The translations under genes and the position numbers were made by a program. A model generated the notes under the pieces. That model had not been told where the DNA came from and searched no databases. It was given only the letters and a program-made list of their open reading frames with translations. Below are positions 34,585 through 45,927 of a stretch of 64,000 nt of DNA, piece by piece. Source of the stretch: Capsicum annuum (lineage: Eukaryota; Streptophyta; Magnoliopsida; Solanales; Solanaceae); assembly GCF_002878395.1 (NCBI RefSeq), contig NC_061114.1:141111423-141175422 (forward strand). The letters are read 5' to 3'. Each line of letters begins with the position of its first letter. Within the stretch, counting starts at the first letter, position 1.

Positions 34585-36008
34585 CACCCCTACCATTTTG
34601 TGAACCACCTCTTACTGTAGATATAGGAGTAGGTCTGAAAACACATCGAAGGAAATCCTTGGCCACGTGTCCAAACTCATCACATACAAAATATTCTCTA
34701 TGTCTTGACTCAATCTAAGGAGGTGCGGCTGAACTAGAATAACCACCCTGGCCTGATGTCGGGCTACTCGAAGTTCCTGAACCTGAAGGCCTACTAACCG
34801 ATCCCTGCAAAGCAGCCTGAATCGGCCTACCATGATAAATATGGGAATCTCTACGAGAGAAATCTCTACCACAAGAAGTGGGTCCACTAAACTCACCATA
34901 ATGACGTATTTTTTGGTACATCCCTGAGTAGCCTGGATAATAAACTCAGATATTTTGGGAATACTCAATAATACTCTAGAAAGAAGCCCCTGAAACTACC
35001 ATATTAATTATAGCTAACTCATAAGTACCATATAACCCCTTCATAAACCTTTGAATCTACTCAGACTCGGTGTAGATGCTAGAGTCTGAATACCTATATA
35101 AAGTATGAAAATGAGCCTCATACTCATCAATAGTCATAGAACCTTGCTAGAAATGATAAAACTCATCACTCATCTAATAAAACTATACAGTATAAATCTC
35201 TCCAAGAAGGCCTCAAAAAATTGAGTCCAAGTCATAGTAGAAGAATCCAAAGGTCTACAACTAGCAAATGACCTCAACTAATCTCTAGCCACATCCATCA
35301 ACTAATGGGTAGTATAAGAAACTTTATAGGACTCAAGGGATCTAAGATTATGTAACTTCTCCTAGAAATCACTCAAAAACCCAAAGGCATCCTCGCCAAT
35401 AGCCCCACTAAACTTGGTCAGGCCCAAGCAAAAAAAAAACCTCTCAAACTTCTTCTGATCATTAAAAGACATAAGTGTCCCCAAAGCAACTAGGGGAATA
35501 GTAAGTCTAGAAAGCTAAGAATCCACACATGAGAGTACCATAGATAAAGGTTGTACCCCTGAACTAGGAACACCATAATCAGATACTGGCACAGAAAGTG
35601 GAGTACTACTCGAAGTCTAAGGAATACCATAATAGAGAAACCACACTTGGGGTTAGAGGAATAACATAAGTAGATATTTTCACTGACGGCAGTACAATAC
35701 TTAGAATTGGAGAAACACCAGGTTCACTCAAAGAAACATTATCTAATCGAGTCAGTAACCAAATCAATAGACCCTCTAAAACTAGGGTAGCAACTGAACC
35801 CTAGAGGACCTAAGCAGGCCCCTCATCCTCTACATACTCAACCTCAGGATTGAGGAGGTCCATGTAGCACTACCTCTGATTGGGGCAGCTTCTCGTGCCC
35901 GTCCTCTACCTTTAGGTCATCCATGATCCATGCCTCTCCATCTAGTCTGAGTTTCATCCTTGGGTGTTGGCTCAGCATCCCTAAAATCATAAGATCTAGT
36001 CCTCACCA
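34585..36008 (-). pseudogene. Gag of a second chromovirus-like element, truncated by insertion
   Basis: It starts at an ATG whose codon ends at 36008 (MVRTRSYDFRDAEPTPKDE). Recognisable capsid phrases include FFEAFLERFIPYS, QGSMTIDEYEAHFHTLYRY and IQRFMKGLYGTYELAI. A decayed zinc knuckle follows (FVCDEFGHVAKDF), where the first and last Cys are Phe. Many stops interrupt it. The frame is cut at 34584, where the LTR of the Athila/Tat-like element begins, so no pol of this element is present in the window. Confidence 0.65.
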
Positions 36009-36202
36009 TATGTGCAAAAAGAATGTAACACAACTTAAAACATTGGATAAGAATAACTTGCATGACTTAGGAATCAAGATAGAGAATTTTTTTTTAAAGA
36101 TATCTTATAGCCTCTCAAATATAGATATGGATGTCTATGTATCAATCTGTGAGACTTTACTAGACATCTTGCTCTTACACTTATGAGACTGGTGAACCGG
36201 CT

Positions 36203-36214
36203 GCTCTGATACCA
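36203..36214 (-). promoter_or_regulatory. tRNA-iMet primer-binding site
   Basis: On the minus strand TGGTATCAGAGC is a perfect match to the classic plant initiator-Met site, two bases after the LTR end (GGCA, then GT). Confidence 0.85.
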
Positions 36215-36216
36215 AC

Positions 36217-37225
36217 TGCCATGATCCAAATATGGGTCGTGTTGGCACTTATCATGGTTTAACCTTGATAAGTAAGTCAATCACCCAAACTAATAAAGAA
36301 AAATGATATATACAATAACATACATCAAGGCAAGACTTCTAGAAAAAATTTAGGCACAAGAAAATAAGCAAAAGCAAACACGCAAAGAGATCTCATAAAT
36401 TCTCAAAATCTAGTTTAATAGTGTAAGAACATCTAATATAATATTCAAAAATTAAAAATATATGTATTTGTCTTTGATAATCAAAACAGAGACAAAAAAG
36501 GATAAATGGGGTCTGATTCAGCACCAAACAATAGAGCATATCAGTACCTCGAACTTTAGAAATCTCCACCCGAACTCAGATTCCACAAAAAGTGCTTGTA
36601 CTAGGATTTGCACTAAAAGAGCACAGTAGAGGTGAGTACGACCCACTTGTACTCGGTAGGTATTGTAGGCCAATTGAGTAAAGCAGAAAAAGTAAACTAA
36701 AATATACTATGACCACATCACTTGCAAGCAAAAAAGTCCCAAATAGTACCTCACACCTTCTCCAATAACATTTCTAAAACATATAAGTACATAAAAAAAA
36801 TAGCAAAATATAAAATGAAAATACATAGAAACCAAGCACAATTCAAGGAAACTAAAGAAAACAATCAAGATATATATTCAAATGTAGTGTAATACAATGT
36901 GGATGGAATGAATTATGAGTGTCATTGCATGACTTTTCATATCCACCCAGTGAGCTCACAACTATCAGGCAGGACCCATGGGGGATTCACAACCCATATA
37001 TTGCATCTCATAGCTCAATCACAATCTGAACTCCTCTCCAACTTATATTCACGGAGAGGATTTTCATAAAAGTGTCTCATTTTCTTTCAGTAACAGTGTT
37101 TTTCAGGGGTAATAATATCTCCTGAATGTATACGTATGGAATGATGATGTAATATTCCCAATCAACGCAAATGATGTTATCCAATACATCTAACACGGAT
37201 ATATGTATATATATATACATACATG

Positions 37226-37256
<31 letters not shown>

Positions 37257-39217
37257 ATAAGTGAGCCCAGAAATTAACTTAATATGCCCATAATTCATGA
37301 TTATCAACTTTAATTAGGCATCATCAGAATAAATATGCTAGTAAGAAATCATTAATATCACATCAACTCCTAACTTGAATATTTTATCATGATAAAAGCA
37401 ATCAATTCTCAAATAAGGCCTAGGTAAGAAAAATAAGTCATCCCTCCTCCCCACAGGCATCATATTTAGAAGAAAGGCATTACAATGCATAGGTGATAAG
37501 GCCAATGATACCAAATAAAGCCCACACGGGCCACAAATAATATTAGGTATCATAAATTAACCATAAAAAATATAGGCCCCTACACGATCACACATCAATA
37601 AAAATAATCTCAAAATATAAACCCCATAACTATTTTCCCTAACCCATAGCATGTTTTACTTATTTGTTAACTACCCAAATCAATCTAAAAAAAGTTACAC
37701 CATAATTTACCTCAAAACGATGAAAATGTCAGTCTAAAATACTTCAACATAGTGCCTTCCCCTTGCGAACAACCTCAGAATCAATTATAAAATTGAAATA
37801 CAGCATATGTGCATTAAAAAAAGCTAACGATACCCATATTATTCATATTTGAACTGAGGGCAAAATAGGTTCAAAAAATTAGTTCAAAAATGAAAAGAGT
37901 AAAATCAAAATTTTATTTTCAAAATATATTCCACAACTTTATAGGAGTCTAGGGGAGAAAATCCACACTAAAATGGGTCAAAACGAGTTTTAAATTGAAG
38001 AAAAAACCTTTTTAAACTTTACCAATAAAAATCTCAATTTTCCATTTTGAAATAATGATTTAAACTATTTTTTGAATATAAAATGAATGGAAAATAGAGG
38101 AAATAAGGTTTTAGAGCTTAGCAAATCTCAAATGATGAAGAAATCCTCGAGAATCGTCTAAACCCAAAGTTTAAGGGTTCAAAAATGGAGGAAAAACACG
38201 GAAAAGGGCTTTTATACTACGCAGTAAACAGTGTCTCGTGATTGCGGTCAACCCTTTGCATTCATAAGGGTCAACACTAACCAAACCATTGAATTGGCCT
38301 TCACATTCGCAGCCAAGGCTTCGCGTTCGTGGCCATGCCTCGGCACTTTTGCAAAGAAGAACTTCATTGCTTTTAGCGATCATGCCACCACCTCACAATT
38401 GTAATGAAGGGTAATTTCCTTCTCCGCATCCATGAACAGGGGTTCGTGTTCGCGAAGAAGTATTCATACACCAGATATAAGCTATGCACCAGATAATTTT
38501 GCATGATTTTAAATTCTCTGAACATACTCTCAAGAGTCAATGAAAGTAAATCATATATGTTATTAGGCTAATTTCGATGTTACAGTCTCAATGACGACGT
38601 TGGATTTTCAAAATAAAAAAGTTATTTTCACAATATTAATCCCCGAGACCCCTTCTCGTATTTTTCAAATGAATTATCAAAATGAGATATAAAGGCCTTG
38701 AAACTGAACCAACCCTGATACTAACCCGAATTTGATATTTTGGATCTGTTGTCCATTTTTTCATCCAACACTCAGAACAATATATATTGATCAAAATAAA
38801 CTATATGGCTTCTCAAACCTCTAAAAATCACACACTCTCACAAATCATTCTCAATCACACCAAAAGTTATGCCAACCATTCCCAAACCTCAAAATCAACA
38901 TGTAGAAACTACAAAGAAGGAAAAAAGGATGAAAACTCAAAAAAATAAAAAAAAATTCACAAATTCAGCTCATTATACAATTGTTGTTGTTATGAGTGTT
39001 AAATCTGATGGAAAAGATGAAGTTGAAGAGAAGTAGTTTGTGGCATTTTGATAATTAGAGAGAGATGAAAATAAATAAAAAGTAGTAATAGGAGTACTTC
39101 TCACTCTCTCAAGAAAAGTGTATCTCTCTCTGCACATCGATATATAAGGGTCGTATATTCCACTTTAAAATAGTCCAAGGGAGTCATAGGACCCCCATAA
39201 AATTGAGGTGTGTTACA
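36217..39217 (-). repeat. 5' LTR (3.0 kb) of the second chromovirus-like element
   Basis: On the minus strand it starts TGTAACACACC and ends ATCATGGCA just before the primer site. It contains a TA/ACAT-rich simple repeat (37198-37260) and a segment with GCGAAC-type words near 38290-38460 that is common in Solanaceae LTRs of this kind. There are no genes inside. Confidence 0.7.
37198..37260. repeat. AT/ACAT microsatellite
   Basis: Alternating TA runs with CATA interruptions form a simple-sequence repeat inside the LTR. Confidence 0.9.
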
Positions 39218-39244
39218 ATAAGTTTCGTCAAAGTGTAGGTATAT

Positions 39245-39770
39245 TTCGGATCCTTTTTTTTATATTTTAGTAAGATGACCAACTAATATGAAACAGAAGG
39301 TATACTAATGATAAGGGTAATTTTACTATATAAATTTAATCCTTTGGAAATGCATTGGATAATGAATACTTATTAGTTAATGAATACTTATTAGTTAATA
39401 TCAAGGTAAAATGGACACAAATGGATAAATTATCCTTTGATTTTTTAAATTGTACAAGTATTATTGGACATCTATTTTTAGTAACACGAATAAGTAAAGA
39501 TGAACGGAGGCATAATGTTCCACCTTACTATAAATAGTTGTCTCAGATTATTTGACCATTTACTAAACCAAAAACACATTAATTAAAAATTTTCTATTTT
39601 ACTCCTACAATTAATATTTTTGAAATTCTAAACAAATTAATAAGTTTCAAAGAGTTTCTAAAAGGAGTTGATAAAGGATAAATTAGTAAAATTACTCATT
39701 TTTTTATAATTTTTTAAGGGACGAGTAAAAGAAAAATTGGATAACTAAAACGGGATGGAATGAGTAATTA
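39245..39770. repeat. Cluster of Stowaway/mariner-MITE-like termini
   Basis: Minus-strand words resembling the common plant terminus (TACTCCCTCCGT-TCATATTAGTTG...) occur near 39268-39302, near 39500-39515 and at 39741-39765. All three point the same way, so they look like decayed ends or fragments rather than one intact element with inverted ends. There are no genes in this stretch. Confidence 0.4.
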
Positions 39771-40054
39771 ATTTACATTCAACTTTAGTTTGACTCTTTT
39801 CCAGCTAAAATCATGGTAAATGAAAATTACTCTAACTTGGCCAAACTCTAAGAAGCAAAACAAAACAAGAGTAATCAAATAGTAACAACCACCACAAAAA
39901 AGATCAAATAGTAACAAGAACCAATAATCTGCAATGTTCTCTAGAAGGTGTAAGTAGGTTGAATCCTGCCCCCAAAACATGTTTTTTAATAAAATAAAAA
40001 CCCTTAAACCGTGAAATTAATCTCAATAGTAATATGACAGAAAATATCTTCACT

Positions 40055-40083
40055 TTTAGTGTTGTCCCTAAGTAATAATTTCT
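40055..40083 (+). repeat. Orphan tail of the ~370-bp repeat
   Basis: CACTTTTAGTGTTGTCCC and AAGTAATAATTT match the end of each downstream repeat unit. About 220 bp of AT-rich DNA (40084-40303) separates this tail from the next unit start, as if something had inserted between units. Confidence 0.6.
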
Positions 40084-40303
40084 ATATAAATAATATAAAT
40101 ACAACCTTTTAAAAGTAATTACACTTTCTTTCACTTTTTAAGTTATTTTATTTTCTCTCCTTATTAATATATATAACATAGCCAACATATATATAGCATT
40201 CTATGTATATGTGAAATTTTTGTAATATGTTTAGGGAGTTAAAATTTTTTATAATATTAAAAATATAAATTGTGTAATTATATAATTTTTAGATAACTTT
40301 TAT

Positions 40304-41758
40304 GCCTGATTTTGACCCTCGTGAAATGGTGTATCCAGAACGTGGTATTTGACTGGGCTCCACTTTCTTGGACTTGATTCATGAACATCATCTTTCATAA
40401 CCTTGCTAACCAGAATTTGTATTTTTCTATTCTTATCCTTATACTCATTTTTTTTTCCGCTAGGTTTACTCTAAACATCTTACCAAGCTTACAAAAATCT
40501 GCAATTAGAAAACTACTATATGAACATTGACAACTCAAATTTAAGAAAACATAGTGATATATCAACTTGTCAATTCGTACTTTATTTTTAACACCTAAGG
40601 TTAAATTATCTTATTTAAATAAATATAAAATCGAATTCCACTCGAGTGTTGTCCCAAGTAATAACCCAACTTTGACCCTTGCGGAATGGTGCATTCAAGA
40701 TATGGCATTTGACTGGACTCCACTTTCTTGGACTTGATTCTTGAACATCGCCTTTCATAACCCTGCCAACTAGAATTTGCATTTTTCTATTTTTGTCTTG
40801 TACTCAATTTATTTTCACGAGTTTTGCTCTAAACATCTTATCAAGCTTACAAAAACCTACCATTAGCCAAATTCTTAATGAACATCGACAACTCAAACTT
40901 AAGAAAAATATAGTAATATATCAACTTATCAATATTCATACTTTATACTTAACACCTAAGGTTCAATTATCTTATTTAAGTAAATATAAAATCAGATTTT
41001 CACTCCAGTGTTGTCCCCAAGTAATAAATTTTGATGCCTAACTTTGACCCTCGCAGAATGTTGCATCCAGAAAGTGGCATTTGACTGGACTCCGCTTTCT
41101 TGGACTTAATTCTTGAACATTGCCTTTAATAACCTTGCTAACCAGAATTTGCATTTTCCTATTCTTGTCCTTATACTCAATTTATTTCCACTAATTTTTC
41201 TCTAAACATCTTACGAAGCGTACAAAGATCTGCAATTAAACAAAAATCTTAATGAGCAATAACAACTCATATTTAAGAAAAATATAGTGATATATCAACT
41301 TGTCAATATTCATACTTCATTTTTAACAACTAAGGTTAAATTATCTTATTTAAGTAAACATAAAATCGAATATCCACTCCACTTTTGTCCCCAAATAATA
41401 ACCTTTGATGCCTGACTTTGACTCTTGCGGAATGGTGCATTCAGAACATGGCATTTGACTGGGCTCCGCTTTCTCAGACTTGATTCTTGATCATCGCCTT
41501 TCATAACCTTGCTAATCAGAATTTGCGTTTTTCTAGTTTTGTCCCTATACTAATTTTCCCTATACTAATTTATTTCCACTTGTTTTGCTCTAAACATCTT
41601 ACAAAGCTTACAAAAACCTGCAATTAGACAAAATTCTTAATGAACGTTGTCAAAAATTTAAGAAAAATATAGCGATATAGCAACTTGTTAATATTCCTAC
41701 TTTATTTTTAACACCTAAGGTTAAATTTATCTTATTTAAGTAAATATAAAATCAAATA
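40304..41758 (+). repeat. Four-copy tandem repeat, period 360-374 bp
   Basis: Units are anchored by TTTGACC/TCT at 40311, 40671, 41043 and 41417. Each contains TTCTTGGACTTGATTC (or a close variant), TAACCTTGC, AGAATTTGC and TCTAAACATCTTA, and ends CCCAAGTAATAA. The repeat is noncoding. It resembles a small satellite cluster or an expanded promoter-like fragment; no known family is recognised. Confidence 0.85.
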
Positions 41759-41809
41759 TGATAACCATTTACATAAGACTCCTTTCATATGCAAATTATT
41801 CTTTTCTTA

Positions 41810-41845
41810 CTAGAGATGTATACCCGTATCAGCACGGCCCAACAT
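41810..41845 (-). mobile_element. Helitron-like 3' terminus
   Basis: On the minus strand a GC hairpin (GGGCCGTGCTGATACGGG) is followed about ten bases later by CTAG and then T. That is the 3' end format of Helitrons, and it resembles the ends at 56327, 57721 and 59033. The other end of this copy is not recognised. Confidence 0.4.
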
Positions 41846-42145
41846 AATCAAATTTTAGAGGTATAAAGTCGACTTTACTTGAAAAAACATAGTAATACTA
41901 ATTGGAAAGCAAACATCATGTTTAAATTTCGATTCAGAGGCTTAAAAGGTAATCATGTATATTCCATTTACATAATAACAATAGGTGATGTATTAAGTTG
42001 AAGGTCAGTCAGGTAATAGGTTCATTTGTTGTGATCTTCAACAAAAAAAAATTTGGACCTGTTACATAGGGTAAATAAGATGCAAGTTAGTGTTGGTAAA
42101 AATATAAGATAAAGTGGATAACATAAATGAAAATATAGGTAATAC
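41846..42145. other. No gene seen; probable intron side of the SPT2 fragment
   Basis: This is AT-rich sequence. On the minus strand it begins with GTATTACC, a plausible splice donor for the adjoining exon. Confidence 0.4.
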
Positions 42146-42820
42146 CTGAGAATTGGACAATGGCACTGCCTGTTTATGCATCATCGGCTTATGTTTGTAT
42201 GAAGGCTCAGCTTGTTTCAGCATCACCCTTGATTTTCCAGATTGTAGTATTTCCTTTTTTTGTACCAAGGATCACCTTGGAACAGGAGATTGCAAATTTG
42301 AAGGGGTTGGCTTATGCAAAGCAGGCACAGTGCTCTTGACACCTGCTGTAAAAATCTTCTTGCCATTTGGACCACCTATGATTTTGGGAGGCACTGCTTT
42401 TGGCCCCAAAAGTCGGCCAGGCCCACTTCCCTTACTCCTATGCAGTTGTTTCCTGAAATCTAGTGCTAGTTAAGAGTTTGTTTACCAACTGAAACTGATT
42501 TTTGAGTCAAAACAATTTTGGTTGCATTTGACTACTTCCTTGTATAGGTTTCCGTATTTCACGATCATTTAGCAATTTTCTCCATGTATTGCTAGACGAT
42601 TGCTTGTTACTTGGTGGTAAATCTAATCGTGCAGCTTCAATATCACCAACAAAATCAGAATAAATTTTCTTAATAAATAGATTATGCACTGAGATACTAC
42701 TAAATAAATGCCCAGATCAACTAGAAAGCGCATTCGAATCAGCAGCAGAGGCTTTATAAGGTAAAGAACCTTTTGATGGAGTAGGAAATTCAACATTTTT
42801 ATTCCTAATTCTATCGAGAA
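42146..42820 (-). pseudogene. SPT2 chromatin-protein-like exon fragment
   Basis: Minus-strand frames read VEFPTPSKGSLPYKASAADS, NDREIRKPIQGSS, SRKQL-like text, GSGPGRLLGPKAVPPK, GPNGKKIFTAGVKSTVPALH, VQKKEILQSGKSRVM. This low-complexity Pro/Lys/Ser middle region is that of plant SPT2 homologues, histone-binding proteins of chromatin. Frames shift at least twice and a stop follows the PVPR phrase. The fragment ends at CAG/GTATTA, a good splice donor. The conserved C-terminal histone-binding part is not in the window, so this is a partial copy. Identification is from remembered family sequence and is moderately sure. Confidence 0.5.
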
Positions 42821-43004
42821 GCCTATGGTGTTTAGTAGTTACAAGTAAACTCAGATGATATGAGCAATATGCTCATGAATTTTGACGACAGGTGATTATA
42901 TGATCCTTTGTTCAAAGGAGAGCTTGTTCTAAAAAATCTGATAATTAAAAGTCGAAACATGAATAATATTCCCATCCTCAATGTTTTCCTCTATTTTCCT
43001 CCGG
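42821..43004. other. No feature seen
   Basis: Mixed AT-rich DNA between the SPT2 fragment and the SINE fragment. Confidence 0.5.
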
Positions 43005-43120
43005 CCAGCCAATAATAACAACAACGTACCCAGTGAAATCCAACAAAATGGGGTCTAAGGAGGATAGAGTGTTTGTAGATCTTATCACTACCTCACTGAG
43101 ATAGCCCCTCCAGCCAGCCA
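43005..43120 (-). mobile_element. Au-type SINE fragment (3' part)
   Basis: On the minus strand the text runs through AGATCTACAAACACTC, CCTCCTTAGACCCCATTTTG and TTTCACTGGGTACG into TTGTTGTTATTATT. The middle words and the TTG-repeat tail are characteristic of the Au SINE found in Solanaceae and other plants. The tRNA-derived head is not recognisable. Confidence 0.55.
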
Positions 43121-43373
43121 TCACACAAAAAACCAATAGTATAAACAAAAAAGTAGAATGGAAGAACAAATCAAAAAAAACTAAAGGTTCGACAGAGGAG
43201 GTTACAATCCATTTGCAATCTAACAAAATTAAAGATTAGATTTGGCTGTGAAGAGTTACAAGAATCCTTGTTCTATTAGCATATTTACATTAATTATTAT
43301 TGTGAACATGTACAGCGAGACTCATTTGACTAATTCGATTCTGTTGGAATGGTATACTGGAATCAATTATCAC

Positions 43374-43381
43374 TATAAATC
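43374..43381 (+). promoter_or_regulatory. TATA box upstream of the germin-like pseudogene
   Basis: TATAAATC lies 99 bases before the germin-like ATG, a normal distance for a plant gene. Confidence 0.4.
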
Positions 43382-43472
43382 CCAATCATTAGTGATGCCT
43401 TGCAACTCCATTGGAAATGCTTTCTCCACAAACAATCCACTTTCTTTGAAGCCCCACAGAACAAAAATTGAA

Positions 43473-44069
43473 ATGGCTTCTAGGTTCTTCGTGTTGGGTC
43501 TCTTATTGGGGATTTGTTTAGCAGCTGACCCTAGTCCACTTCAAGATTTTTGTGTAACAGACTCCACAATCTCAGGTATATTACTATGTGGAAATACGCA
43601 TTCACTAATCATTTTTTGGTTCTTTTCAATTAAAATGACTACTTGTGAATTTTATAACAAACTCGCATTAGAAATTGAAAAACTGAACATGTTCAGGAGT
43701 TATATAGACACCCCATCAAGATGTAGCCTTTCACCCGAAGAAAATTCAATATTTAATAAAGTGAATGGAGTATTAATCATGTGTCTTTTGTTGTCGAAAA
43801 AAACTTGGCAGGTCACCTGAATGGAAAGGTTTGCAAGGACCCAAAAAAACTTGGCAGGTCACCAGAATGGAAAGGTTTGCAAGGACCCAAGGATTGTACA
43901 AGCAGAGGATTTCTTCTTTAGTGGCTTAGACATAGCAGGAAACAAATCAAAAGCAATCGGATTCCTCGTGACTCCAGTGATAATTCCTGGAGCCAACACT
44001 CTCGACATTGTGATAGGTCGTGTTGGTTTTGGTGACTTTTGGTGCATTGTTGTTGGTACCAGATTTTGA
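43473..44069 (+). pseudogene. Germin-like protein, truncated two-exon copy
   Basis: Exon 1 (43473-43575) encodes a clear signal peptide (MASRFFVLGLLLGICLAADP) followed by SPLQDFCVTDSTIS, the hallmark start of germin-like proteins, which are secreted cupin-fold cell-wall enzymes or binders. A GT...AG intron of 282 bp leads to exon 2 at 43858, which gives NGKVCKDPRIVQAEDFFFSG and then TPVIIPGANTLDIVIGRVGF. The family then normally continues into the manganese-binding cupin barrel with an HxH motif. Here the text diverges into DFWCIVVGTRF and stops. About 104 residues remain of a usual 200-220, with no metal ligands, so it cannot fold as a germin. A 46-bp duplication repeats the splice acceptor. 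Confidence 0.75.
43797..43888 (+). repeat. 46-bp tandem duplication carrying the splice acceptor
   Basis: Copies at 43797-43842 and 43843-43888 each hold ACTTGGCAG/GTCACC and the start of exon 2; they differ at one base (CTG versus CAG). Splicing to the second acceptor keeps the germin frame. Using the first would shift it. Confidence 0.85.
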
Positions 44070-45335
44070 TCTTGTGTGTTTTGATCCAGAGCTCTAATTG
44101 TTCTACAAGAACAGAAATGCTTTTTTAACAGATATAATGTATGCCACTGACAGAAGATGACAACAATTTACCATGCAATATTGGCATTACATATCTTTCA
44201 TAGTGCGAAGGTGGAAGCTAAAGCTGTTGTAAACTTGTGTTAGTATATACACTACCAGAGTGGACTTCACTAATGCAGTTATGATGTCTTACACACCTTC
44301 AAGAAATATAGGATTACAAAACTAAACTAAAGCCTAGACATCTTCATATAAATTAAAACATGATACCACACAGTGTGATTTGTGAGGTTTGATTTCATGA
44401 CTTTCACTGCCAAATTTGGATTCTCTAATAACGACTTGCTTTATTGGATTACTCTTTGAGAGATTAAAGACTGAGAAGGTCCAAGGAAGGAAGCATAACT
44501 GAAATTGCCGGAAAAGAAATAGGAATTAAGGCCACCATAAGCTTCAAATTAAAACTGAAATCTGTTAGACTTTATTCTATATGTTTACCCAATCTTTAAA
44601 GGGGGTAAGAGATACTTTCTCATGCAACTATGCCATGGAAACTTGAAACAAACAGGAAATATTAGAATTATAGTTTTCAGAATCAAGAAATCTATATTTG
44701 TGGAACTACACTAGGTATTTTTATTTTTTAGAATCTAGAAATCGGAATTTTTGAAGTAGTTCTACTCTATTTATCTCCATTAGCGAACAACTTCAAGAGA
44801 AACTCCGGCAAAGGGAAGACAAGCATATATTCTAACGAAGATACATAAATAGAAACCAAAAAATCCACTTGACATCTGGGTTTGAAAAAAAAAAAAAGAA
44901 TTCCATGCATGAGACGGAACACATAGCTAATATTCAGAAATTTGCAACAAACTGGGTAATATCCAATGACTAGCATACTATAGGGGAAGGATCAAATGAA
45001 AGATTGCGACATACCAGCTTTTTCTCTTCCATTTCTGGCTTACGAATGGCACATCTTTTCCCATCTGCACAGTGAGAGGAAAATTACTTCATCTCTATAT
45101 GCGGGATCAACAACAAAGCACAAAGAGAGCACGACTTCCAATAAAAAATTGTGATAACAATAAGTTAGTATTGAAACAATATTCACTATTAGGTTAGAAC
45201 CAATTAAAATGGAGTATATCTATGCACAACTATATCTTCAAATGTACAGTATTGTTTTGCTTGATGCTTCCCCTATCATGAACAAACAAAAGATGGTCAC
45301 AAATCAAAAGAAATCTGAGGGGCAGAAATTAGTGA
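44070..45335. other. No gene seen
   Basis: AT-rich DNA with an A-run near 44885-44897. On the minus strand a short open piece near 45013-45063 ends at CTG/GTATGT and could be a lone exon, but it is too short to identify. Confidence 0.45.
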
Positions 45336-45455
45336 ATCTATTTCATACGTAAGCTATCCGCACCCCCTTCAAATGATATTAAAGTTCAGTAATTCAAAAA
45401 ATACGCAAGTGAGATATATGTAATTATCATCAGAATTTACCTATAAATTATTAAA
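45336..45455 (+). repeat. Left terminal repeat of the pararetrovirus
   Basis: AATCTATTTCATACGT to CCTATAAATTATTAAA repeats at 53868-53987, offset 8532 bp. The tRNA-Met site inside this copy (45374 onward, TGATATTAAAGTTC) is degraded relative to the right copy. Confidence 0.8.
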
Positions 45456-45461
45456 TTAATT

Positions 45462-45708
45462 ATGAGAAGACGATTTAAAAATAGAGAAGCTTTTAGAAAA
45501 ATTAAAGAATCTCTAATTAGTAATTATTCAGAATATATAAGCCTAAATAAAACAAAAGAAAATCCATAAAGATTAGTCTAATTAATTATCTTAATATCTA
45601 GTATTGAAGCGAAATTAATAATCCATTTAAAATCTAGAAGAATGAGACACATACCACCTAATTATGATAAAATTAGATTTAGATACCTACCAAGATATTA
45701 TAAATAAG
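45462..45708 (+). pseudogene. Small viral ORF (type a, third copy), broken by two stops
   Basis: An ATG opens 35 codons of basic sequence (MRRRFKNREAFRKIKESLIS). Stops at 45567-45569 and 45579-45581 are followed by the same frame reading LIILISSIEAKLIIHL and ending RYLPRYYK. The second part resembles the end of the frames at 52843-53076 and 53267-53437. Function is unknown. It lies directly upstream of a type b ORF and the coat gene. Confidence 0.45.
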
Positions 45709-45714
45709 GTTTAA

Positions 45715-45927
45715 ATGAATAAAGTGCAGAAATACAAAGAATTAAATCAAATTATTTCTCAAAAAGGTAAAGAATTAAAAATAAGAATAGAAAGACTACA
45801 TTATAATATATTTGCCGGAGTTAGTAAAAATTCAATAAATACACAAAAAGATGAAATATCAAAATTAGAATCACAAATAGATAGTTTAGAATATATATAT
45901 CAACATGAACTATTCACAATAAAATGA
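45715..45927 (+). CDS. Small viral ORF (type b), predicted coiled coil, 70 aa
   Basis: It is intact from ATG to TGA. The sequence is Lys/Glu-rich with heptad-like Leu/Ile spacing (MNKVQKYKELNQIISQKGKE ... LESQIDSLEYI). Small coiled-coil proteins upstream of the coat gene occur in several Caulimoviridae as virion-associated or transmission factors, but I cannot assign this one. Its TGA overlaps the ATG of the coat ORF (ATGA at 45924), which suggests coupled translation from the polycistronic RNA. Similar frames lie at 53073-53273 and 53441-53629. Confidence 0.5.
   Translation: MNKVQKYKELNQIISQKGKELKIRIERLHYNIFAGVSKNSINTQKDEISKLESQIDSLEYIYQHELFTIK

Noticed and set aside
37198..37260. TA/ACAT tract as a possible regulatory or matrix-attachment element
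   Set aside because: It is explained as a simple microsatellite inside an LTR, with no additional supporting motifs.
42153..42473. 106-codon plus-strand frame, Cys-rich
   Set aside because: It is antisense to the SPT2-like exon; the minus-strand reading matches a known family and this one does not.
45013..45063. Short minus-strand open piece ending at CTG/GTATGT, possible exon upstream of the SPT2 fragment
   Set aside because: At 17 codons (ADGKRCAIRKPEMEEKKL) it cannot be tied to SPT2 or any other family by eye.
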